Shown here piece by piece: positions 7,930 through 14,478 of a DNA stretch of 19,819 nucleotides. The translations under genes and the position numbers were made by a program. The stretch is taken from assembly GCA_049609065.1 (NCBI GenBank), contig JBMYYE010000040.1:1-19819 (forward strand), in the 5' to 3' direction. The DNA is from JBMYYE01 sp049609065 (lineage in GTDB: Bacteria; Pseudomonadota; Alphaproteobacteria; Rhodobacterales; Rhodobacteraceae). Each line of letters opens with the position of its first letter. Within the stretch, counting starts at the first letter, position 1. The notes beneath the pieces were generated by a model. It saw nothing but the letters and a program-made list of their open reading frames with translations, was not told where the DNA came from and did no database searches.

Positions 7930-8670
7930 CTATCCTATTTTTGAAAACCAAGGCACATTGCGGATCATGAAATCAGCAATGTCATTCACACTGTTGGTCG
8001 CAATCAAGATCGCAAACAAAACCAACATCACCCCCATGATTTTTTCCACATGCCCAAGGTATTTACGATTGCGCGCCGCCCACGCCAAAAAGGGTTTGGA
8101 AAACAGGGCCGCAATCACAAAGGGAAACGTCATCGCAAGACCATAGACCAACAGCAACACGCCACCGCGCCAAACTTCGCCCATGCCAGACGCCACAAAC
8201 AAAATCGCCGCCAGCGCAGGTCCAACACATGGCGTCCAGCCAAAGCCAAACGCCAAGCCCATCACATAGGCGCCAAAGATGTTGGACGGCTCAGATTTAC
8301 TTTCGATCCGCGCCTCACGGTATAAAAACGGGATCCGCATAATGCCGAGAAAATGTAAGCCAAACACCAAAAGAACCAAAGCCGCCACATAGGACAATTC
8401 GGTTTGATAGGCGCGAAAGCCCTGCCCCAACGCCGTGGCGCCCAAGCCAAGCAGCACAAAAATCGACGTCACCCCCAAGGCAAAGGCAATCGCCGAAAAC
8501 ACCAAGCGGCGTTGTGCCCCAGGTGCGATGGTTTCGTCTGAGCGCAACTCAGACATCGAAATTCCCGCCATATAACACAGGTAAAACGGCACCATCGGCA
8601 AGATGCACGGGCTTAGAAATGACAGCAGCCCCGCAAGCGCAGCCCCGCCAAAAGAAATATCCAACATCAT
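7930..8670 (-). CDS. soxV: SoxV, CcdA/DsbD-type membrane thiol-electron transporter
   Basis: From ATG at 8670 the product is 246 residues with about six membrane segments and the CcdA hallmark cysteines in LSPC (Cys22) and TPCVGP (Cys148). It moves reducing equivalents from cytoplasmic thioredoxin across the membrane to SoxW. A longer reading from TTG at 8694 adds MIKGARRD but is less likely, because AGGGG lies between it and the two adjacent ATGs (8670, 8667). It is divergent from soxS, only 63 bases away, so the two promoters share a short control region. Confidence 0.93.
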   Translation of the reverse strand: MMLDISFGGAALAGLLSFLSPCILPMVPFYLCYMAGISMSELRSDETIAPGAQRRLVFSAIAFALGVTSIFVLLGLGATALGQGFRAYQTELSYVAALVLLVFGLHFLGIMRIPFLYREARIESKSEPSNIFGAYVMGLAFGFGWTPCVGPALAAILFVASGMGEVWRGGVLLLVYGLAMTFPFVIAALFSKPFLAWAARNRKYLGHVEKIMGVMLVLFAILIATNSVNDIADFMIRNVPWFSKIG

Positions 8671-8733
8671 GTCGCGTCTTGCCCCTTTTATCAAAACATA
8701 TTAGGATTTTTAGATGTAAAGGAGCCTAGGTCA
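8671..8733. promoter_or_regulatory. soxV-soxS divergent control region
   Basis: These 63 bases must hold promoters for both soxV and soxS. An AT-rich imperfect dyad (ACAT at 8696-8699, ATGT at 8714-8717) includes ATATTAGGATTTT (8698-8710), which matches the soxC-upstream dyad at 9 of 13 positions. The soxS-soxV interval is a known SoxR target in Paracoccus. The match here is weak and the exact site is uncertain. GGAG at 8721-8724 is the soxS ribosome site. Confidence 0.4.
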
Positions 8734-9165
8734 ATGACAAAACGTATATTTACGGCACTCATCGCAGCCGCATTCGCAGGGCTAAGCGCTTTGCCTGCGC
8801 TTTCTGAGGTCTCACTTATGATGTTTGACCGCGATGGCTGCCCAAGCTGCATAGAGTGGAAAAATACGCTCGGGCCCATTTATCCAAAGACCTATGAAGG
8901 ACGCGTTGCCCCCTTAGAAATCACCGATATCGAAGGGAAGGTTCCAGAAAACCTTACGCTTAAAACCCGGCCCTTTTATTCGCCAACATTCATCCTTTTG
9001 GATGATGGTATCGAAGTTGGCCGCATCGAAGGCTACCCAGGCGAAGATTGGTTTTGGGGACTTTTGGGTGCTATGATCAAAAAACTCCCCGACGAAAAAC
9101 AAAAAGACCCTGGCATAGATCCTGCCCTCACATCTTCCTCAACTGAAGAAAGCCCAACCTCATGA
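8734..9165 (+). CDS. soxS: SoxS, periplasmic thioredoxin/thiol-disulfide protein
   Basis: This 143-residue protein has a signal peptide (about 1-24) and a compact thioredoxin fold. The redox motif CPSC is at 36-39, directly after a short first strand (MMFDRDG), and the cis-Pro loop SPT is at 83-85. The C terminus is a short polar tail. In Paracoccus SoxS reduces and so reactivates the SoxY(Z) thiol. It opens the rightward run and overlaps the next gene by four bases (ATGA), so the two are translationally coupled. Confidence 0.9.
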   Translation: MTKRIFTALIAAAFAGLSALPALSEVSLMMFDRDGCPSCIEWKNTLGPIYPKTYEGRVAPLEITDIEGKVPENLTLKTRPFYSPTFILLDDGIEVGRIEGYPGEDWFWGLLGAMIKKLPDEKQKDPGIDPALTSSSTEESPTS

Positions 9166-9650
9166 AACATCTCCTTTTGACCGCAGCTTTGATCGCCACG
9201 CCCGCTTTCGCAGAGGATGACGCGCTTTATAGTTTTCAGTTTCTAACCCCAGAAGTCGCGATGAAGGCGGCCATGGGCGCCATGACCTTTTGTCGGGACC
9301 AAGGCTACCAAGTTGGCGTATCTGTCACCGATCGTTTTGGCGGCGAACAGGCCTTCGTTCGGGACCGGTTTGCAGGCAGCCATGTGAATGAAACCGCCCA
9401 CCGCAAAGCATGGACCGCCGCCAGTTTTCGCGGTGACACGCTCACATTGGCGGAAACCACAGGGCCTGACACACGGTTTGCAGGCATCCGCGATTTGACC
9501 ATGCCCCTCGCCCTTGGCGGCGGCGTTCCCATTGAAAGCGCTGGTTCCATCGTTGGTGGCATTGGTGTTTCTGGCGCGCCAGATCCAAAATTTGATGATG
9601 ATTGCGCCCGCGCAGGGATCGAAGCCATCATCGATGACCTTGGTTTTTAG
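9162..9650 (+). CDS. Periplasmic GlcG/HbpS-like (DUF336) protein
   Basis: This 162-residue protein has a signal peptide (about 1-17, ending AFA) and then a GlcG/HbpS-type domain: PEVAMKAAMGAMTFC near the start, VSVTDRFGGEQAFVRDR in the middle and GGVPIESAGSIVGGIGVSG near the end. Some family members bind haem (Streptomyces HbpS) and others are accessory to glycolate or diol metabolism. Its place between soxS and soxR, overlapping soxS by ATGA and ending three bases before soxR, implies a role in the Sox periplasm, perhaps haem or redox sensing. That role is inferred and its ligand cannot be read from the sequence. Confidence 0.8.
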   Translation: MKHLLLTAALIATPAFAEDDALYSFQFLTPEVAMKAAMGAMTFCRDQGYQVGVSVTDRFGGEQAFVRDRFAGSHVNETAHRKAWTAASFRGDTLTLAETTGPDTRFAGIRDLTMPLALGGGVPIESAGSIVGGIGVSGAPDPKFDDDCARAGIEAIIDDLGF

Positions 9651-9653
9651 ACC

Positions 9654-10010
9654 ATGACTGAAATGCAAACAGACAGCACAGATACCACCCCCCACACCGA
9701 AGGCATCGATGCGGATGTGATGATCGCCAGCGCCAGATCTGCGTCCAGTTTTCTAAAAACCCTTGGTCATGAAGGGCGGTTGATGATTTTATGCCACCTG
9801 TCCACAGGGGAAAAAACGGTCACCGAACTTGAAAAACTCCTGTCCTCTCGACAAGCCTCCGTGAGCCAGCAGCTCGCGCGCCTTAGGGGCGAAGGGCTCG
9901 TGGATTGTAGACGCGATGGCAAGGCGATTTTTTATCACATCAAAGATGTAAAAGCCCGTCAGACAATTGAGCTTGTACATACGATGTTTTGCAAAGACAT
10001 GGGGACCTAG
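9654..10010 (+). CDS. soxR: SoxR, ArsR-family sulfur-responsive repressor
   Basis: This 118-residue winged-helix protein has its recognition helix at about 67-79 (QASVSQQLARLRG). Cysteines are at 47, 85 and 113. Cys47 and Cys113 are 66 residues apart, the same separation as Cys41/Cys107 of the persulfide sensor SqrR, and no CVC metal motif is present. The expected mechanism is repression of sox promoters until reactive sulfur links the two cysteines. The gene is in the soxS run and probably represses its own operon. It should not be confused with the Fe-S redox regulator also called SoxR. Confidence 0.93.
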   Translation: MTEMQTDSTDTTPHTEGIDADVMIASARSASSFLKTLGHEGRLMILCHLSTGEKTVTELEKLLSSRQASVSQQLARLRGEGLVDCRRDGKAIFYHIKDVKARQTIELVHTMFCKDMGT

Positions 10011-11048
10011 ATGACCTACGGCCTTATGGCAGCCAGTGTTGGGCTTTTGGGCGGTGTCGGGCTTGGCCTTGCGATGCGGCTTGGGCATTTTTGCACCTTA
10101 GGGGCCATTGAAAGCGCACTTTATGGCGACAATCAAACCCGCATGCGCATGTGGGGAATTGTGTTGGCCACCGCCATTTTTGGCGTTTATTTCCTACATT
10201 CCATTGGTGAAATTAACTTCAAAACAACGCTTTATCATCGAAATGCCTTTAACCCGCTGGCCCATATCATTGGCGGGCTGATCTTTGGCTATGGCATGGC
10301 GATGGCGGGGAATTGCGGCTTTACGGCCTTAGCGCGATTTGGCGGCGGGGATCTTCGGTCGCTCGTCGTATTGGTGGTCATTGCTGTGTTTGGATTTGTG
10401 ACCTTGAACGGTCCGCTTTCCAACCTGCGGGTGGCCCTATTTGACGTCGAACCTGCGCTTGGAAACCAATCCTTGGCCTTGTTGATATCGCGCCTTTCTG
10501 GCGTGCCGCCTTTGGGCATTGCCACCGCGATTTCCATTGTGCTTGCCACATGGGCATTAAGCTATGAGAAGCTCCGCCAATCCCCGCCGCATCTCTTTTG
10601 GGCGGTGATTGCCGGACTGTCCATTGTGTCGGGCTTTTGGGGCATGACATGGGTACATGAGGTGAGCTTTGGCCAGTTGCCAGTCGAAGGTCACACATTC
10701 ACAGCCCCTTTAGGGCGGACTTTGCTCTTTCTTATGACATCTAGTGCTGGCGGCATTGATTTTGCCGTTGGCTCGGTGTCTGGCGTGGTTGCGGGGGCGT
10801 ATTTAGGCTCACTCCTAAAGGGCAACTTCAAATGGGAAGCCTGCGAAGACCCGCGTGAATTGGGGCGTCAGGTTGGCGGTGCGGCACTAATGGGCATCGG
10901 CGGCGTGATTGCGATGGGCTGTTCCATCGGACAAGGCGTGTCCGCAATGGCCACCCTATCTTATTCCGCGCCTGTGACCTTGGCGGCTGTTGTTGTCGGT
11001 GGCATCGTTGGCGTTAAACATTTGGTACAAGGGTTTGAGGATATTTAG
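10011..11048 (+). CDS. soxT: SoxT-like YeeE/YedE sulfur-compound permease
   Basis: This 345-residue polytopic protein belongs to the YeeE/YedE family. Three cysteines sit in the family's repeated gating motifs: GHFC (Cys28), GNCG (Cys102) and GCSIGQG (Cys304). In the characterised thiosulfate importer of this family such cysteines line the path and contact substrate. The ATG follows the soxR stop with no gap, so the permease belongs to the regulator's operon. It may import thiosulfate or another sulfur species, either feeding the cytoplasmic sensor SoxR or supplying assimilation. The substrate is inferred. Confidence 0.88.
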   Translation: MTYGLMAASVGLLGGVGLGLAMRLGHFCTLGAIESALYGDNQTRMRMWGIVLATAIFGVYFLHSIGEINFKTTLYHRNAFNPLAHIIGGLIFGYGMAMAGNCGFTALARFGGGDLRSLVVLVVIAVFGFVTLNGPLSNLRVALFDVEPALGNQSLALLISRLSGVPPLGIATAISIVLATWALSYEKLRQSPPHLFWAVIAGLSIVSGFWGMTWVHEVSFGQLPVEGHTFTAPLGRTLLFLMTSSAGGIDFAVGSVSGVVAGAYLGSLLKGNFKWEACEDPRELGRQVGGAALMGIGGVIAMGCSIGQGVSAMATLSYSAPVTLAAVVVGGIVGVKHLVQGFEDI

Positions 11049-12286
11049 AAATCCGCGCCTCTTGCTTTGGCATTGCGAAACCAGCGAATGATCGCAAGGC
11101 GTTCTTCGGGTTCCATGTAGCTCAAATTTGAAGGGGGCATAGCGTGGGTGAGCCCTGCATTCACATAGATTTTGCGCGCCGCCGCGGCGATATCTTGGGG
11201 GGTTTCAAGCAAAATGCCCTTAGGCGCTGAGGCCAAACCATCCCAGCCCGTTTCACGTGCATGACACATGGAACACCGCCCCAAAACGATATCCGTGACC
11301 TCTTCAAACCCATCCGCGCGCGCGTAGAGGAGTTCGGATTGCGTCATGGCGCGCGCGTCTGCCTCCTCATAATCGCCCCACATGGGAGCCATGGACAAAA
11401 GCATGATGAGAACGAACAACACAACCGTTGCCACCCATGTCCAGATCGGGTTGCCCGCACGCGCGTGGCGCGTATTAAAATAATGACGGATCGTGACCCC
11501 CATCAAAAACACCAATGACGCGATGATCCAATTATACTGTGACGCAAAGGCCAGCGGATAGTGGTTGGACAGCATCAAAAACACGACGGGCAATGTCAGG
11601 TAATTGTTATGGGTTGAGCGCAGCTTGGCGATTTTGCCGTATTTGGCATCTGGTGTGCGCCCCGCTTGGAGGTCCGCCACCACAATACGTTGATTTGGCA
11701 TGATGATGACAAACACATTGGCCGTCATGATCGTGGCCGTAAACGCCCCCAAATGCAAAAGCGCCGCGCGCCCCGTGAATACTTGCGTATAACCCCACGC
11801 CATCGCCACCAAGATCGCAAATAAGATCACCATCAACACCGTAGGCTTATTCCCAAGGGGCGATTTGCAAAGCATATCATAAAGCAACCAGCCAATGGTC
11901 AATGAGCCCGCAGAAATCAAAATCGCCTGCCATTGCGTCAATTCAACCTTGGTTGTGTCAATGAGGTAAAGCTCCGCCCCCATCCAATACACCACCATCA
12001 AAAGCGCGGCCCCCGAGAGCCATGTTGAATAGCTTTCCCATTTAAACCACGTCAAATGGTCGGGCATTTCTTTGGGTGCCACGAGGTATTTTCGAACGTG
12101 ATAAAACCCGCCGCCATGGACCTGCCATTCTTCGCCATGGGCCCCTTTGGGCAAATCGGCTGCTTTGCGCAGCCCAAGATCCAGCGCAATAAAATAGAAA
12201 GACGAACCAATCCACGCAATCGCCGTCACCACATGCAGCCACCGAATGGCAAACGCTGCCCATTCCCAAAAAATTGCATACTCCAA
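11045..12286 (-). CDS. puuD: PuuD, membrane-bound cytochrome-linked urate oxidase
   Basis: This 413-residue protein has an N-terminal membrane domain of about eight helices (residues 10-300) with conserved histidines (for example His18 in RWLHVV, HGGGFYHVRKY at 57-67 and His226), then a C-terminal cytochrome c domain with CSMCH at 338-342 and likely Met383 ligand (HAMPP). PuuD-type enzymes oxidise urate to 5-hydroxyisourate and pass electrons to the respiratory chain, avoiding the H2O2 made by soluble uricase. Its stop overlaps the soxT stop in the opposite direction (shared TTAG). It is divergent from a LysR gene, with a strong palindrome between them. Confidence 0.92.
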   Translation of the reverse strand: MEYAIFWEWAAFAIRWLHVVTAIAWIGSSFYFIALDLGLRKAADLPKGAHGEEWQVHGGGFYHVRKYLVAPKEMPDHLTWFKWESYSTWLSGAALLMVVYWMGAELYLIDTTKVELTQWQAILISAGSLTIGWLLYDMLCKSPLGNKPTVLMVILFAILVAMAWGYTQVFTGRAALLHLGAFTATIMTANVFVIIMPNQRIVVADLQAGRTPDAKYGKIAKLRSTHNNYLTLPVVFLMLSNHYPLAFASQYNWIIASLVFLMGVTIRHYFNTRHARAGNPIWTWVATVVLFVLIMLLSMAPMWGDYEEADARAMTQSELLYARADGFEEVTDIVLGRCSMCHARETGWDGLASAPKGILLETPQDIAAAARKIYVNAGLTHAMPPSNLSYMEPEERLAIIRWFRNAKARGADF

Positions 12287-12351
12287 GCGCCTGGCTCCTT
12301 TATTTCACTTTTCATTGACAGCCATCGTAATTCATCGCAGATTTACTTGCC

Positions 12352-12383
12352 AATCTTGAAATAAATCAATCAGTTTCAAGATT
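12352..12383. promoter_or_regulatory. Interrupted palindrome, probable LysR-type operator
   Basis: AATCTTGAAA (12352-12361) and TTTCAAGATT (12374-12383) are perfect 10-base inverted arms separated by 12 bases, so the arm centres are 22 bp (two helical turns) apart. The palindrome lies between divergent puuD and the LysR gene, ending 20 bases before the regulator's ATG and starting 66 bases upstream of puuD. This fits an autoregulatory LysR site that also controls puuD. Confidence 0.75.
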
Positions 12384-12403
12384 TTCCTACAGATGGGTGC
12401 CAC

Positions 12404-13333
12404 ATGTCTTATTTTGACAATATACGAACCTTTGTCCGTGTCTATGAACTCGGATCTATGTCAGCCGCTGCGCGCGATCAACGGATTTCCCCTGCGGTGG
12501 CGTCTTCGCGGATTTCACAGCTTGAGGCCCATCTCACGGTGCGGCTCTTTATTCGCACAACACGGAGCCTCCAGCCCACGGAACAAGGCACGATTTTCTA
12601 TGACGGGGCCTGCGCCATCCTCGACAGCATCGCACAGGCCGAAGCCTCCATTTCGGACATCACCCAAAATCCCCGCGGCACATTATTCATCGCTGCTCCT
12701 TTTTGGATTGGCCGCCACTATATTTCCCCCAACATCCCGTTATTTAAGGAAAAATACCCGCTCATTGATCTGCGGTTGCGGCTTTCTGATCGCAATATTG
12801 ATTTGGCCCATGAAGGCCTTGATATGGCATTTTTCCTTGGCACCCCCGAAGACAGCACCCTCAAAATGCGCAAAATTGCGGATGTGGAACGCGTGCTCTG
12901 CGCCGCGCCAAGCTATATCAAGACCCACGGGCATCCAAAATCTGGCCCCGATTTGATTGCGGACAACCATGCCTGTTTGCTTTTGCGGTTCCCAGGCGCG
13001 CCCGATTTTCAATGGGACCTGCAAACAGGTGATGGTCCCCGACGGTTTGCTGTGTCTGGCCCTTTTGAAAGCGACGACGGGGATGTGTTGACGCAATGGG
13101 CGCTTGATGGGCAAGGCATTGTGCAAAAACCCCGCTTTGAAGTGGCAGATGAATTGGCCACAGGGCGGCTCATTGAAGTGGTTGAGGAAACGCCGCCGAC
13201 CCCCATCACCTTGGCCTGCCTTTTTGCCCACCGCAAACACCAAGACCCCAAAACGCGGCTCTTCATTGAATTTATGGCAGAGAAGCTCACCCATGCCGTG
13301 AGCTTGGCAGATACCGCCAAACGCGCTACATAA
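12404..13333 (+). CDS. LysR-family transcriptional regulator of the purine locus
   Basis: This 309-residue protein has an N-terminal winged helix-turn-helix (about 1-60; SMSAAARDQRISPAVASSRI region and TVRLFIRTTRSLQPT wing) and a periplasmic-binding-like effector domain (about 90-300), resembling the CrgA/DmlR-like subgroup. It is transcribed divergently from puuD, the usual layout for a LysR regulator controlling its neighbour. A purine intermediate is a reasonable effector guess, but the sequence does not show which. The end carries extra residues (LADTAKRAT) beyond the conserved core. Confidence 0.9.
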   Translation: MSYFDNIRTFVRVYELGSMSAAARDQRISPAVASSRISQLEAHLTVRLFIRTTRSLQPTEQGTIFYDGACAILDSIAQAEASISDITQNPRGTLFIAAPFWIGRHYISPNIPLFKEKYPLIDLRLRLSDRNIDLAHEGLDMAFFLGTPEDSTLKMRKIADVERVLCAAPSYIKTHGHPKSGPDLIADNHACLLLRFPGAPDFQWDLQTGDGPRRFAVSGPFESDDGDVLTQWALDGQGIVQKPRFEVADELATGRLIEVVEETPPTPITLACLFAHRKHQDPKTRLFIEFMAEKLTHAVSLADTAKRAT

Positions 13334-13360
13334 CCCGCAACTCAAAATAGAGGTTCTGTG

Positions 13361-13990
13361 ATGCTTCCTGCTCTTTTATTTACAGTCGCGATCATCATTG
13401 CGGTGCTTTACCTAAAGCGCACCCGCCACCGCACCAGCACGGCGCGCAGCCTACGAAAAACGCTCCCTGTTTTGCTCTTTGCGCTGATTGCCAGCCTTGA
13501 AGGCGGGCCCGTGGCGCTGATCGTAGCATTGGCCTTTGCCGCCTTGGGGGATTTTGCCCTTTCGCGAGACGGTGACCGTGCATTTTTGATCGGCATGGCG
13601 GGGTTTGCGATCTGTCACATTGCCTATATCTGGCTGCTTATGCCAATGATGGGCCCACCCAGCACTGCGCAGCTCTGGGTGATCCTTGCACTTCTTGCGA
13701 TGGGTGTGCTTCTTAACTTTGTGTTGATCCCGTTTACGGGAGCATTTGCGTGGCCCGTTCGGGGCTATATGGCCCTCATCATTGCTTTTGGCGCAGTTTC
13801 ACTTACGCTACCTCAAAGCAACTGGATCATCCCATTTGGGGCCCTAATATTTATCTTATCCGACTTTTGCCTTGCTATTGAGCATTTCATCCTGAAGACA
13901 GATGGATGGCTATCCAAGACCCTAAGCAAAACGGTTTGGATCACCTATATCACTGCCCAATCCGCGCTTTTGTTGGGCTTTTTATTCTAG
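13361..13990 (+). CDS. YhhN/TMEM86-family membrane protein
   Basis: From ATG at 13361 the product is 209 residues with about seven or eight membrane helices. The family core is visible as ALGDFALSRDGDRAFLIG followed by FAICHIAYIW, and a second acidic motif LSDFCLAIEHF lies near the C terminus. Animal TMEM86 and some bacterial members hydrolyse lysoplasmalogens; the function of most bacterial members is unknown. AGAGG is well spaced for ATG 13361; the GTG three bases earlier is less likely. It follows the LysR gene by 27 bases, and its stop overlaps the HIU hydrolase stop (CTAG). Its link to purine breakdown is unclear. Confidence 0.8.
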   Translation: MLPALLFTVAIIIAVLYLKRTRHRTSTARSLRKTLPVLLFALIASLEGGPVALIVALAFAALGDFALSRDGDRAFLIGMAGFAICHIAYIWLLMPMMGPPSTAQLWVILALLAMGVLLNFVLIPFTGAFAWPVRGYMALIIAFGAVSLTLPQSNWIIPFGALIFILSDFCLAIEHFILKTDGWLSKTLSKTVWITYITAQSALLLGFLF

Positions 13991-14340
13991 CTGCCACGGT
14001 AAGTTGAGTAGCCAAATGGCGACAACAAAAGCGGCACATGATAGTGGCTGGCCTCTGACATTCCAAAGCGGATCGGCACTTGATCTAAAAACCGCGGGTC
14101 TTCTGCGGGGGTGCCACAGGCATCCAAATAGGCCCCGGCATGAAATACCAATTCATAGGTGCCGGTTTGAAACGCACCCTCTGGTAAAATCTGCTGATCG
14201 GTGCGGCCGTCTTCGTTGGTGGTCAAACTGATCAGGTGCTGGCGCGCATCCCCATCAATCCGGTAGAGGTCAATCAAAAGCCCCGCAGCCGGCGTTCCGC
14301 GCGCGGTATCAAGCACATGAGTTGTTAAATATCCAGCCAT
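13987..14340 (-). CDS. uraH: 5-hydroxyisourate hydrolase (transthyretin-like)
   Basis: This 117-residue protein shows the full HIU hydrolase signature: TTHVLDTARGTPA near the N terminus (His8), Arg46 in DGRTD, HYHVPLLLSPFGYSTY near the end (His99/His101) and the C-terminal tetrapeptide YRGS. It hydrolyses 5-hydroxyisourate, the PuuD product, to OHCU. No signal peptide is present, so it is cytoplasmic. An in-frame upstream extension to 14610 runs antisense into puuE and is rejected in favour of ATG 14340, which has AGGAT just upstream and begins at the conserved family start. It is divergent from puuE. Confidence 0.95.
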   Translation of the reverse strand: MAGYLTTHVLDTARGTPAAGLLIDLYRIDGDARQHLISLTTNEDGRTDQQILPEGAFQTGTYELVFHAGAYLDACGTPAEDPRFLDQVPIRFGMSEASHYHVPLLLSPFGYSTYRGS

Positions 14341-14433
14341 TAAATCCTCCGTTTTTCTATCCCTGCCTGACAAAGCGGTGTAAGAAAAGCAAGGCCCCCT
14401 AAAAACAGTTTTTTGATTTTCTTGATAATAGAG

Positions 14434-14451
14434 GTATCCCTTTGAGGATAC
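14434..14451. promoter_or_regulatory. Dyad in the uraH-puuE divergent spacer
   Basis: GTATCC (14434-14439) and GGATAC (14446-14451) form a perfect dyad with a six-base spacer in the 138-base gap (14341-14478) between divergent uraH and puuE. It starts 45 bases before the puuE GTG. It differs from the LysR palindrome near puuD, so a second regulator, for example the GntR protein at the right edge, could act here. The remainder of the spacer is AT-rich with no other clear signal. Confidence 0.4.
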
Positions 14452-14478
14452 TCTCTTCAAAAAAGGAACACTAGGCAC

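Noticed and set aside
8671..8694. TTG start giving a longer SoxV
   Set aside because: The extra residues are charged and not family-like, and AGGGG lies between the TTG and the ATG pair at 8667-8670.
12740..13345. 201-codon minus-strand frame and a 187-codon plus-strand frame at 12393-12956
   Set aside because: Both overlap the LysR gene in other frames. The LysR helix-turn-helix and effector domain are intact in the chosen frame.
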